Below are positions 16,388-24,219 of a stretch of 64,000 nucleotides of DNA, piece after piece (the first letter of the stretch is position 1; each line of letters begins with the position of its first letter). Both the position numbers and the translations under genes were made by a program. This stretch comes from Bacillus sp. FJAT-22090 (GTDB lineage Bacteria; Bacillota; Bacilli; Bacillales_A; Planococcaceae). Location of the stretch: positions 3,968,154 through 4,032,153 of the forward strand of contig NZ_CP012601.1 in the NCBI RefSeq assembly GCF_001278755.1. Reading direction: 5' to 3'. The notes below the pieces were generated by a model. That model searched no databases. It saw only the letters and a program-made list of their open reading frames with translations, and was not told the DNA's origin.

Positions 16388-17842
16388 ATGGCTCAAGCAA
16401 AAATAGAAGAGAATTACGACAAATATCAGTCCTACGGTTATGCGGAAGATCTACTTCCTAAAAAGCCAGACCAAAGGGATTGGGGTATGTCTAACTACGT
16501 TACACTTTGGATGGGTGCAGTTCATAATATTATGTCTTATATGACAGTAGCGGGATTTTTTATTCTCGGTCTTAATACAAAACAAGTTCTATTAGCTGTT
16601 ATGTTATCTGCTATTATTGTTTCCACATTTTATGTATTAAATGGTTATTCGGCATCCAAATATGGACTTCCATTTACCATGTTGCTAAGAGATTCATTCG
16701 GTGTGAAAGGTGCAATAATACCAGCATTATGTAGAGGGTTGATTGCTGGTGTAGTATTTTTTGGAACAACTACTGTAGTTGGGGCTGAATCATTAAATGT
16801 TATATTCTCGAGATTTTTCCCTGACTATATGAATCTAGGTGGAGATTTTAATATTCTCGGTTTAACCTTACCGACAATGATATCGTATTTAATTCTTTGG
16901 ACTGTTACAGTTCTTTTATTCTTAGGTGGGATGAGTTTTCTAGGTAAGTTTGGTAATTGGTCTTCACCTGTTGTGTACATATTTATCGTTGGAGCAGCAG
17001 TATGGGCTATTAATATAGCTGGTGGTTTTGGTCCAATTATGGATTACGTTCCGGCAAATCCTAACGCCAGTATTTTCGTGTTTATTGCCTGTGTCAGTGC
17101 ATTAGTTTCAAATTGGGCTGGCCCAGTAGTAAATATGGCTGATTTCACTCATCGAGCTAAATCACCAAGAGATATGATGATAGGTTTACCTTTAGGATTT
17201 ATGTTATCTTATGTGCTTTTCGCGATTACTTGTGTTGCTTTAATAGCAGGTACGGAAATTGCTTTTGGAGAGCCAATTTTCAATATCGTACATGCACTTG
17301 ATAAGATGGACAGCACATTTGCAGTTGTTGTATTAATATTAGCTCTTAATGTTGGAGCAATAGCTTTCGTTGTATATGCAAACTTACTTCCATCTGGATT
17401 ACAAATGTCAGCTCTCTTCCCAAAATTATTTACTGTAAAATCAGCAGGGATATTAACTGCGATCGTTGGTACATTAATTTTACCTTGGAAGCTTGTAGAA
17501 AGTGCTTCTACTTTATTTTACTTCTATAGCTTTATCGGTTCGATATTTGGTCCAATAGCTGGTATCATGCTATCTAGTTTTTTCATTCATAGAAAGAGAG
17601 TGCTAAATCTTGATAATATCTATGTGCCTCAAGAAAGTAATGGGGAATACAAGAATGGTTATAATCCGGTAGCAATGGTTGTTTTAGCAATTAGCTTCAT
17701 CCTTCCAATGTCTGGTGCTTTTCTAAAGAGTGTACCATTTTTAGTTAAAATGAATGAATTTGCATTCTTTAGTGGATTAATCGTTTCATTTATCTTATAT
17801 ACAATTTTTAGTACAACACTGAAGCAAAATTTAGAAAAATAA
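16388..17842 (+). CDS. NCS1-family permease, probably for allantoin or a purine-related base
   Basis: A 484-residue transporter with about 12 membrane helices, of the nucleobase-cation-symport-1 family (PucI/CodB/AllW). Typical NCS1 segments are LWMGAVHNIMSY near residue 36, NGYSASKYGLPF near 80 and ILPWKLVESASTLFYF near 360. It resembles B. subtilis PucI (allantoin permease) in layout and length. ATG 16388 is chosen over TTG 16385 because AGGAG (16374-16378) is nine bases away. It is followed after 19 bases by the guanine-deaminase-like gene. Allantoin is the likeliest substrate from context; cytosine or a purine remains possible. Confidence 0.88.
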   Translation: MAQAKIEENYDKYQSYGYAEDLLPKKPDQRDWGMSNYVTLWMGAVHNIMSYMTVAGFFILGLNTKQVLLAVMLSAIIVSTFYVLNGYSASKYGLPFTMLLRDSFGVKGAIIPALCRGLIAGVVFFGTTTVVGAESLNVIFSRFFPDYMNLGGDFNILGLTLPTMISYLILWTVTVLLFLGGMSFLGKFGNWSSPVVYIFIVGAAVWAINIAGGFGPIMDYVPANPNASIFVFIACVSALVSNWAGPVVNMADFTHRAKSPRDMMIGLPLGFMLSYVLFAITCVALIAGTEIAFGEPIFNIVHALDKMDSTFAVVVLILALNVGAIAFVVYANLLPSGLQMSALFPKLFTVKSAGILTAIVGTLILPWKLVESASTLFYFYSFIGSIFGPIAGIMLSSFFIHRKRVLNLDNIYVPQESNGEYKNGYNPVAMVVLAISFILPMSGAFLKSVPFLVKMNEFAFFSGLIVSFILYTIFSTTLKQNLEK

Positions 17843-17861
17843 TTGTAGGGGAGCAAAAATA

Positions 17862-18326
17862 ATGGATTATATGAAAATGGCTGTAGACGCAACAATTGAA
17901 GGAATGGATAAAAGGTATGGAGGACCTTTTGGGGCAACCATTGTTAGAGGTGATGAGGTTGTTGCGGCAGTAAGTAACACGATGATGAAGGACACAGATC
18001 CTTCAGCACATGCGGAAATGGTTGCAATAAGAGTAGCTTGTGAAAAGTTAGGCACAATGGATTTATCGGATTGCGTCATCTATGCAACTTGCGAGCCGTG
18101 CCCTATGTGCATGGGAGCAATCATTTGGTCGGGTGTGAAAGAAGTGCATTATTGCAGTACGAGAGATGATGCTAGTAAAAATGGATTTTCTGACATGCAT
18201 TTAAGAGATTATTTGTCTGGTAAAGATGAAAGTGTAGTAAATATGATTAAAGTGGATGATCGAGAAGACTGTGATTACCTATGGGAGCATTTTCATAATT
18301 TAACGAAAGAAAAAACGAATATGTAA
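17862..18326 (+). CDS. guaD: Guanine-deaminase-like nucleoside/base deaminase
   Basis: A 154-residue zinc deaminase of the CDA/GuaD fold. The zinc site is complete: HAEMVAI with His and the catalytic Glu (about residues 49-55), and CEPCPMC with the two Cys ligands (about 79-85). Length and arrangement match B. subtilis GuaD (156 residues), which converts guanine to xanthine and ammonia. AGGGGAG precedes the ATG. Position in a purine catabolic cluster supports guanine as the substrate; other small-base deaminases share the fold. A terminator ends the transcript. Confidence 0.8.
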   Translation: MDYMKMAVDATIEGMDKRYGGPFGATIVRGDEVVAAVSNTMMKDTDPSAHAEMVAIRVACEKLGTMDLSDCVIYATCEPCPMCMGAIIWSGVKEVHYCSTRDDASKNGFSDMHLRDYLSGKDESVVNMIKVDDREDCDYLWEHFHNLTKEKTNM

Positions 18327-18341
18327 AACTATTTTTTAAGT

Positions 18342-18378
18342 AAAACCGGAGCTTTATTAATAGCACGGTTCTTTTTAT
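18342..18378 (+). terminator. Intrinsic terminator after the deaminase gene
   Basis: AACCG and CGGTT flank GAGCTTTATTAATAGCA, in which AGCT/TAGC bases can extend the stem, and CTTTTT follows. It separates the deaminase unit from the next promoter. Confidence 0.6.
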
Positions 18379-18432
18379 TATACACAAATTTCCAATAAAA
18401 CTATTGTACAACTTGACCAAAATAACTCTAAT

Positions 18433-18480
18433 TTTTTGGTTTTAATAGACAGTGACTGCATAAAACCAACTGTATATAAT
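18433..18480 (+). promoter_or_regulatory. Promoter of the second purine permease with PucR-type motif
   Basis: TTTTTGGTTTTAATA (18433-18447) differs from the motif before allH at a single base. TTGG starts 16 bases before the -35-like GTGACT (18452-18457), which is 17 bases from a perfect -10 TATAAT (18475-18480). Confidence 0.7.
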
Positions 18481-18485
18481 TCGAA

Positions 18486-18500
18486 TTGTAAGCGCTTTCT
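18486..18500 (+). promoter_or_regulatory. Catabolite-responsive element (cre)
   Basis: TTGTAAGCGCTTTCT fits the CcpA cre consensus WTGNAANCGNWNNCW at every fixed position. It starts six bases after the TATAAT box, so bound CcpA would block transcription at or just after the start site. It implies that this permease is repressed when a preferred carbon source is present. Confidence 0.8.
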
Positions 18501-18539
18501 ATTTTGATATTATACCAACAATAAAAGGGGGAGCAAGGA

Positions 18540-20075
18540 ATGGCCGAAACTTTAAAGTATTGGAAAAAGGGTGACTGGGCCGCTTATTTTGGGTTGCTCG
18601 CGAACAATTTAACAAATCTATTAACAATGGTCTCATTATTACTTTTCGTTGTAGGTTTTCCTACGGAGATTGTGTATGGAAGGATAGTCCCTGGATTTGG
18701 ACTAGGTATCTTTTTAGCGAGTTGTTGTTACTTTATATTTGGTCGTATGCTTATAAAGGAAACAGGAAGGTTAGATGTAACGGCGTTACCATCAGGTCCT
18801 AGTGCTCCATCTATATTTACCGTTACCTTTTTAGTTATTCTACCTGTTTATAAGACGACGAATGATGCGAATTTTGCATTTTCCATAGCACTCGTTTGGT
18901 GTTTGTTTGAGGCAATGATCTTAATGCTAGGTGCCTTTCTAGGGGATACTTTAAGAAAGATAATTCCAAGGACAGTTCTTTTGTCTTGTTTATCTGGTCT
19001 TGGTTTATTACTACTCGCAATGAATCCAATGCTACAGTCGTTTGAAACACCAATCGTAGCTTTTGTCGTACTTGTTATTATATTTCTTAACTGGTTTGGA
19101 AAATCCCCTATATTTGCAAAGATTCCTACGGGGTTTTTATTGTTAGCAGCAGGAACTATATTAGCTTGGGTATTTGGATTACAAAGTCCCGAGGCAATTA
19201 CTGTGGCTCTCCAAAATTTAGGTTTTAACCCTCCAGAAGTTCATATTACTAGTCTAATTTCAGGAATTCCTCATGCGCTACCATATTTAGCATCTGCTGT
19301 ACCATTAGGCCTTGCAAATTATATTTTTGATTTGGAGAATATCGAAAGTGCGCATGCTGCCGGAGATTCATATAAAACACGCAGAGTAATGTTAGCAAAT
19401 GGTATTTCTTCCTGTGTTGGAGCATTTGCAGGTAACCCATATCCGGTAACAGTATATATTGGGCATGCAGGTTGGAAATCTATGGGTGCTGGTTTAGGTT
19501 ATACATTAGCAACTGGTACGTCCATGTTAATCATTTCCCTCTTCGGGATAGGTGCACTCTTATTGGCCATAATTCCTGTTGTCGCAATCGTCCCTATATT
19601 GGTCTACGTCGGTATTGTAACTGCCAATCAAGTTGTACGAGAGACTCCGAAAGTCGAGGTACCGGTCATATTTATTTGTTTGTTTCCATGGATTGCGAAC
19701 TGGGCATTGTCACTCGCTAACAATGTACTTAGCGCAGCTGGTACTACAGGTCAAGCAGTTGGCGCTCAAGTTCTTGCAGCCAAAGGAGTATATTATAATG
19801 GACTAATTCATTTAGGTAATGGTGCTCCAATAAGTAGTTTAATGTGGGGATGTATAGCGATTTTTTCTATAAACAATCAACCGATTCGTGCCGCAATTGC
19901 TGCTGTAATTGCTTCTATCCTTTCATTGTTCGGAATCATTCATGCAGGTACAGTAGGGTTTGCCCAAGAGGCATCTATGCAATTTGTATATGCATATCTA
20001 ATGGTAGCTTTGCTGTTTATCGTGAAATATTTAATGGATCGTGGAAGCAAGGTAGATGAGGTGTTAGTGAAGTAG
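18540..20075 (+). CDS. NCS2/AzgA-like purine permease
   Basis: A 511-residue transporter with about 12-13 membrane helices. The opening WAAYFGLLANNLTNLLTM and the GxFAGNPYPVTVYIGH segment (about residues 296-312) place it among the xanthine/uracil/AzgA permeases. The conserved acidic positions of the substrate site are represented by FDLENIESAHAAG (about 267-279). The likely cargo is a purine base or a ring-opened derivative. It is preceded by its own PucR-type promoter and cre site and followed by a bidirectional terminator, so it is a single-gene unit under both nitrogen-source and carbon-source control. Confidence 0.8.
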   Translation: MAETLKYWKKGDWAAYFGLLANNLTNLLTMVSLLLFVVGFPTEIVYGRIVPGFGLGIFLASCCYFIFGRMLIKETGRLDVTALPSGPSAPSIFTVTFLVILPVYKTTNDANFAFSIALVWCLFEAMILMLGAFLGDTLRKIIPRTVLLSCLSGLGLLLLAMNPMLQSFETPIVAFVVLVIIFLNWFGKSPIFAKIPTGFLLLAAGTILAWVFGLQSPEAITVALQNLGFNPPEVHITSLISGIPHALPYLASAVPLGLANYIFDLENIESAHAAGDSYKTRRVMLANGISSCVGAFAGNPYPVTVYIGHAGWKSMGAGLGYTLATGTSMLIISLFGIGALLLAIIPVVAIVPILVYVGIVTANQVVRETPKVEVPVIFICLFPWIANWALSLANNVLSAAGTTGQAVGAQVLAAKGVYYNGLIHLGNGAPISSLMWGCIAIFSINNQPIRAAIAAVIASILSLFGIIHAGTVGFAQEASMQFVYAYLMVALLFIVKYLMDRGSKVDEVLVK

Positions 20076-20084
20076 ATTAGTTAA

Positions 20085-20117
20085 AAATAACCTTTGCCTC
20101 TAGGGCAAAGGTTATTT
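20085..20117. terminator. Bidirectional terminator
   Basis: AAATAACCTTTGCC pairs with GGGCAAAGGTTATTT around TCTA, with A and T runs on either side. It serves the permease on the plus strand and the hydrolase on the minus strand. Confidence 0.85.
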
Positions 20118-20994
20118 ACGTCTTGTCAACTAAATGAGTATGGAGGAATTCAAACATCTCTTTAAGTGCAAGTTGAACAGCTGGATTGTGAAAATCTTTT
20201 TCAAATACATGCTCTCCATTTGAAATTGTAATTAATCTTGTTCTAACATTTTCTTTTATTAATGCAGCTCTCATAAATACCGATTGTAAGTATGGGACAT
20301 CTTTGTCATTTGTTCCATGTAAAAATAATGTTGGTGGATAGCTTTCTGTCACATGAAAAATAGGGCTATATCTTGATAGCTCTTCATTATTAGTTGGATA
20401 ACAGCCGGTGATTTGATGAATCCATTCCCCTGTTTGTCTAGCGTATAAATATAATAGAAAGCGTTCTTCTACGGATGCTTCTGTCTTTACTTCATTAGTT
20501 ATGAAATCTTTAATCATTTCTTTCGTTACCAAGTCTTTTTGAAGATAATAGCTATTTGGACAAATTGCCCACTCAGCACTAATATCTCCATAGCCATAAA
20601 AAGAAATGATTGCTAGTGGTTTGTTTTTAAAAGTTCCTGCATTAAGTGCGAGAAAGGCACCAGCCGAGCTTCCAACTAAGGCAATCTTTTTAGGGTTAAT
20701 AGAAAACAGATTCGGTCCTTCGGATTGGATCCATTGAATTGCATCTTCTATATCTTCTAAAATCTCTGGTAGTTTTGTTTCAGGAGCTAGTCTATAATTA
20801 ATAGAAAATAATCCATATCCATTACTCGTATATAGTTGAATCATTTCTTCACTAAGTTCTTCCTTCATTCCCCAAAGTAATCCACCACCATGAATATATA
20901 TAACAACCGGGGCATTAGATTGGGTAGTTCTATAATAATCTGCTTCTAATGTAAAATGATTATCCTTTTTGTAAACGACTGTTTGTTTAAACAA
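20116..20994 (-). CDS. Alpha/beta hydrolase, HSL (fold-3) esterase family
   Basis: A 292-residue cytoplasmic hydrolase. The oxyanion motif YIHGGGLLWG (about residues 33-42) and the nucleophile elbow VGSSAGAF (Ser about 111) mark the hormone-sensitive-lipase family; the acid is probably Asp in LHGTNDKDVP and the base His in NGEHVFEKD. It would hydrolyse short-chain esters or amides. It lies between two purine-catabolism units, but its own upstream region has no TTGG motif in the right orientation, so a role in that pathway is unproven. Confidence 0.85.
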   Translation of the reverse strand: MFKQTVVYKKDNHFTLEADYYRTTQSNAPVVIYIHGGGLLWGMKEELSEEMIQLYTSNGYGLFSINYRLAPETKLPEILEDIEDAIQWIQSEGPNLFSINPKKIALVGSSAGAFLALNAGTFKNKPLAIISFYGYGDISAEWAICPNSYYLQKDLVTKEMIKDFITNEVKTEASVEERFLLYLYARQTGEWIHQITGCYPTNNEELSRYSPIFHVTESYPPTLFLHGTNDKDVPYLQSVFMRAALIKENVRTRLITISNGEHVFEKDFHNPAVQLALKEMFEFLHTHLVDKT

Positions 20995-21087
20995 TTTTAT
21001 TCACGTCCAATGTTTATATATAAGAAGTACAGTATATCATTTAAATTCCTTAACTCCATTGTATATTCTGCACAATATATTAAGAAG

Positions 21088-21136
21088 TATCTTGGTTTTA
21101 TTCCACAATGACAGGAATAGTCAAACTGTATAAAAT
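21088..21136 (+). promoter_or_regulatory. Promoter of the allantoate hydrolase gene with PucR-type motif
   Basis: TTGGTTTTATTCCACA (TTGG at 21092) stands 16 bases before the -35-like ATGACA (21108-21113), followed at 17 bases by TAAAAT (21131-21136). An exact TTGGTTAA also occurs downstream at 21154-21161, close to the ribosome site, and could be a second contact. Confidence 0.6.
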
Positions 21137-21181
21137 GAACATAGCAGTAACTGTTGGTTAATAACGAAAGGGGATTGTTGT

Positions 21182-22420
21182 ATGGATAGTAAAATGAGAT
21201 ACGAGCTACTATTTAACAATATTAACCAATACAACACCGGGGATACGGGTATCACAAGAATTGCTTATACGAATGAAGAGCAAACTTGTACACACGCATT
21301 TATGCGTATGTGTATGGCGGAGCAGTTAGATATTAGAATGGATCCATGTGGAAATGTTATTGCAAGAAGGCAAGGTAAAATAGACGGACTTCCACCTGTC
21401 GTCATGGGTTCTCATTTGGATACTGTGTATCAAGGTGGAAAATATGATGGGGTAGTTGGAGTCACAGCTGCACTTGAAGTAATTAGACGGTTAAATGAAA
21501 AAAAAATTATAACCGATCATCCAATTGAGATAATTTCTTTTGCTTGTGAAGAATCTGCTCGTTTTGGTGTTTCGACAGTAGGCAGTAAAGCAATCGCTGG
21601 CCAATTTGATAAAGATAGATATCGAAATATAAAGGACAAAGATGGCATTACGATGGAAAAGGCATTTGCACTATGTGCGCTAGATTTTAATACAGTTGAT
21701 CAAGCAAGCAGGAAAAACGAACAGTTTAAAGCATTTTTTGAGTTGCATATTGAGCAAGGACCAGTGCTAATAAATACTGGTAAGAAAATTGGTATTGTTA
21801 CAGGGATAGCAGCACCTGTGCGACTTCATGTGAAAATAAAGGGAACTGCTTCGCATTCAGGAACTACACCTATGAGTATGAGAAAAGATGCCCTTCTTGG
21901 GGCATCTGAAATTTCGTTAGCCCTTGAAAAAGCCGCAAAAAGCGAAGAGGCATATGGTACTGTTGCAACGATCGGAGTAATGAATGTTCATAATGGCGCT
22001 ATGAATGTAGTGCCCGGGGATGTGGAAATTAAAATTGACATACGGTCTACTTCCGTAGATTCAAGACAGAGAGTGCTTACTCATTTAGAGGAGACGATTA
22101 AAACAGTAAAACAAAATAGACAGTTGGATATTGAAAGCATTGAGATTAGTTCAGAAGACCCTGTGCTTCTATCAGAGGAAATAAATGATGTCCTGCGTAA
22201 TATTTGTGAAGAGAAGAATTTCTCCAACCAAATAATGCAAAGTGGTGCTGGGCATGATGCAATGAACATGGCGAAGTTATGTCCGACAGGCCTAATCTTT
22301 ATCCCATCTTTAGATGGACTTAGTCATCATCCGAATGAGTACACGCCTCTAGATGATATTATGGTTGGCATCGATTTGTTGGAAGAAGTGATTCTTCATT
22401 ATTCTAAAAGTGAAAAATAA
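21182..22420 (+). CDS. allC: Allantoate amidohydrolase / N-carbamoyl amino acid hydrolase family
   Basis: A 412-residue binuclear metallopeptidase-like enzyme of the M20 family. Metal ligands are seen in GSHLDTVYQGGKYDG (about residues 78-92), the catalytic base in CEESARFG (about 124-131), a ligand in HIEQGP (about 190), and the substrate-side SGAGHDAMNMA (about 357-367). Allantoate amidohydrolase releases ammonia and CO2 from allantoate to give ureidoglycine or ureidoglycolate. AAAGGGGA precedes the ATG. The purine context favours allantoate; N-carbamoyl-amino acid hydrolase activity is the main alternative. Confidence 0.82.
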   Translation: MDSKMRYELLFNNINQYNTGDTGITRIAYTNEEQTCTHAFMRMCMAEQLDIRMDPCGNVIARRQGKIDGLPPVVMGSHLDTVYQGGKYDGVVGVTAALEVIRRLNEKKIITDHPIEIISFACEESARFGVSTVGSKAIAGQFDKDRYRNIKDKDGITMEKAFALCALDFNTVDQASRKNEQFKAFFELHIEQGPVLINTGKKIGIVTGIAAPVRLHVKIKGTASHSGTTPMSMRKDALLGASEISLALEKAAKSEEAYGTVATIGVMNVHNGAMNVVPGDVEIKIDIRSTSVDSRQRVLTHLEETIKTVKQNRQLDIESIEISSEDPVLLSEEINDVLRNICEEKNFSNQIMQSGAGHDAMNMAKLCPTGLIFIPSLDGLSHHPNEYTPLDDIMVGIDLLEEVILHYSKSEK

Positions 22421-22421
22421 C

Positions 22422-22460
22422 TGCCAAAGGAAATTAGATTTTCCTTGGCATTTTTTTTAT
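22422..22460 (+). terminator. Intrinsic terminator after allC
   Basis: TGCCAAAGGAAA pairs with TTTTCCTTGGCA around TTAGA, followed by eight T. Confidence 0.92.
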
Positions 22461-22550
22461 TCCATTAGTCGCATCTTCCTCCAGTTTGATTGAATTATTA
22501 TGATAGATAATTTATCCTATAGTATGAATTGGTTCGATAGGGGGGGTTCT

Positions 22551-23147
22551 ATGAATTCGGAAAACCATAAAACCGGGGATAGAAGAATTAGAAGAACGAA
22601 AAGTATCTTTAAGACGCATTTTATCCGTTTAGTGAGAGAAAAAGGATATAAAAATGTAACAGTAACAGATATAGTGGACCGTGCAGATTATAATAGAAGT
22701 ACTTTTTACTTGTATTTTAAAGATAAAGAGGATTTGGCTGAAGAATTAGTAACAGAAATATTAGATGAATTAAATAAAGCATTTCGACGTCCCTTTGAAG
22801 ATACAATGATTGTGGATTATAAACATATTTTGCCTACATCGAATGCTTTTTTTCAACATATATATGAGCAAAAATATTTCTATGGTCTTTTAAAAATGGA
22901 GGATACAATCCCAGGGCTTCAAGAGAAATTTTTAAACAAATTTAAAGAAATATTTCATGCAATTACCTATATAAACAATGAAAACAAAGAAATAAATTTG
23001 GATCATTTTAATACGTATAAGATGTACGGATCTTATGGCGTAATATTAGAATGGATTGAGGGTGGTTGCCTAAAATCACCAGAAGAAATAGCGGATAATC
23101 TTTTAGAAATATTTAAGACAAAAGAAGTTTTGTTTAAGTTTAAATAA
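22551..23147 (+). CDS. TetR/AcrR-family transcriptional regulator
   Basis: A 198-residue regulator. Residues about 12-60 are the TetR helix-turn-helix (TDIVDRADYNRSTFYLYFKDKEDL), and the rest is a helical ligand and dimer domain of the DhaS/TetR_C type. ATG 22551 is chosen because GGGGGG lies just upstream; the frame runs back to 22500, but that start has no ribosome site. The DNA target and ligand are unknown. It is followed by a small open frame and a GNAT gene, possible partners. Confidence 0.87.
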   Translation: MNSENHKTGDRRIRRTKSIFKTHFIRLVREKGYKNVTVTDIVDRADYNRSTFYLYFKDKEDLAEELVTEILDELNKAFRRPFEDTMIVDYKHILPTSNAFFQHIYEQKYFYGLLKMEDTIPGLQEKFLNKFKEIFHAITYINNENKEINLDHFNTYKMYGSYGVILEWIEGGCLKSPEEIADNLLEIFKTKEVLFKFK

Positions 23148-23188
23148 ATATATATAAAGTACAAGGTGCATTTATCCAAGGAGGGATT

Positions 23189-23281
23189 ATGCATTTTTTT
23201 ATTGAACTAATAAATATGTGTGTTCTTTTGAAGGTCTTAATATGCGTAGAGGAGGGGGATAAATGGATAATTTCATACTGA
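23189..23281 (+). CDS. Possible 30-residue leader peptide overlapping the GNAT gene
   Basis: AAGGAGGG (23178-23185) precedes an ATG that opens a 30-codon frame MHFFIELINMCVLLKVLICV followed by a short charged end. It overlaps the GNAT start at 23263 by 19 bases in another frame, so ribosomes ending here could restart at the GNAT gene. The ribosome site is very strong but only four bases from the ATG. Coding is unproven. Confidence 0.35.
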   Translation: MHFFIELINMCVLLKVLICVEEGDKWIISY

Positions 23282-23781
23282 GTACTGAAAGATTAGTATT
23301 GAGGAAAATGAATAGAGATGATATGGAGAGTCTATTGAAAATATTCGCAGACCAAGAAGCAATGAAATATTATCCATCCACGAAAAACGAAAAGCAGACG
23401 ATTGATTGGATTGAATGGACAATAAATAATTATGCAAAGCACGGATTAGGACTCTGGGTAGTAGAGGAGAGAGTATCTAGGGAGTTTCTTGGACAATGTG
23501 GAATTGTTCCTCAAGAAATAGATGGAATAGTTGAAATGGAGATTGGTTATCTGTTTGTTAGACGTTTCTGGGGTAATGGATATGCCACTGAAGCTGCATT
23601 AGCTTGCAAAAATTATGGATTCGAACAAATGAGATTAAGGAAGATGGTTTCATTAATTGATGTAAATAATTATCCATCAACTAAAGTTGCTGAACGAATC
23701 GGTATGAAAGTAGAAAAGACTGTTCATAAATGGGGGAAAGATGTATTTGTTTACTCTGTATCCAATCATAAAGAAAACTAA
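23263..23781 (+). CDS. RimJ/RimL-type GNAT acetyltransferase
   Basis: A 172-residue acetyltransferase of the Acetyltransf_3 group: opening ILSTERLVLRKMNRDDMESL, the acetyl-CoA loop RRFWGNGYATEA (about residues 105-116), and the closing NNYPSTKVAERIGMK. RimJ/RimL proteins acetylate ribosomal protein N-termini; relatives act on amino acids or antibiotics. GAGGAGGGGG precedes the ATG. The substrate cannot be determined here. Confidence 0.87.
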   Translation: MDNFILSTERLVLRKMNRDDMESLLKIFADQEAMKYYPSTKNEKQTIDWIEWTINNYAKHGLGLWVVEERVSREFLGQCGIVPQEIDGIVEMEIGYLFVRRFWGNGYATEAALACKNYGFEQMRLRKMVSLIDVNNYPSTKVAERIGMKVEKTVHKWGKDVFVYSVSNHKEN

Positions 23782-23811
23782 GCTAGTTCCCTTTGTAATG
23801 TCCTAAAATAC

Positions 23812-23848
23812 AAAACCAGCTATTCATTAAAGAATAGCTGGTTTTTAG
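23812..23848. terminator. Bidirectional terminator
   Basis: AAAACCAGCTATTC pairs with GAATAGCTGGTTTT around ATTAAA. T runs on one strand and A runs on the other let it end both the GNAT gene and the converging tatA transcript. Confidence 0.9.
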
Positions 23849-23853
23849 TATTA

Positions 23854-24057
23854 TCATTTTTTCTCTATTTGAGTTTCTTTCGCTTCTAACTTGTTATCAT
23901 CTTTTTCTTCATCATTTATAATATCTCGAGTAGAAGTTTTAAATTCTTTTAATGTTTGTCCAACAGCTCTACCTAATTGAGGTAACTTCGACGGACCAAA
24001 GATGACAAGAGCTATAATCAAAACGAGTATTAAACCTGGTATCCCTATATTTGGCAT
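23854..24057 (-). CDS. tatA: Twin-arginine translocase subunit TatA
   Basis: A 67-residue TatA/E protein: a short N-terminal membrane helix (about residues 3-21), the FGPSKLPQLGRAVGQTLKEF hinge and amphipathic helix (about 22-41), and a charged tail. It forms the pore of the Tat export system. The start follows AAGGAGGAAATTCC; the longer reading to 24174 adds 39 residues without a ribosome site and is rejected. It is the last gene behind the gluconate-dehydrogenase-like genes, one of which carries a Tat signal, so it probably serves that cargo. No tatC lies in the window. Confidence 0.93.
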   Translation of the reverse strand: MPNIGIPGLILVLIIALVIFGPSKLPQLGRAVGQTLKEFKTSTRDIINDEEKDDNKLEAKETQIEKK

Positions 24058-24219
24058 GGAATTTCCTCCTTCTATAAATGGAATCCCTTTTAATATAACA
24101 CACTTAGCAAGAAAAACGAGAAAGAGAGCCTCTCCAACCATTATGGTAAAGGATGTAACTTCTATCTGCAACAAAATCTATCCAGAAAAACGTTGACTAA
24201 TTCTGATAGAGAATTGAAT

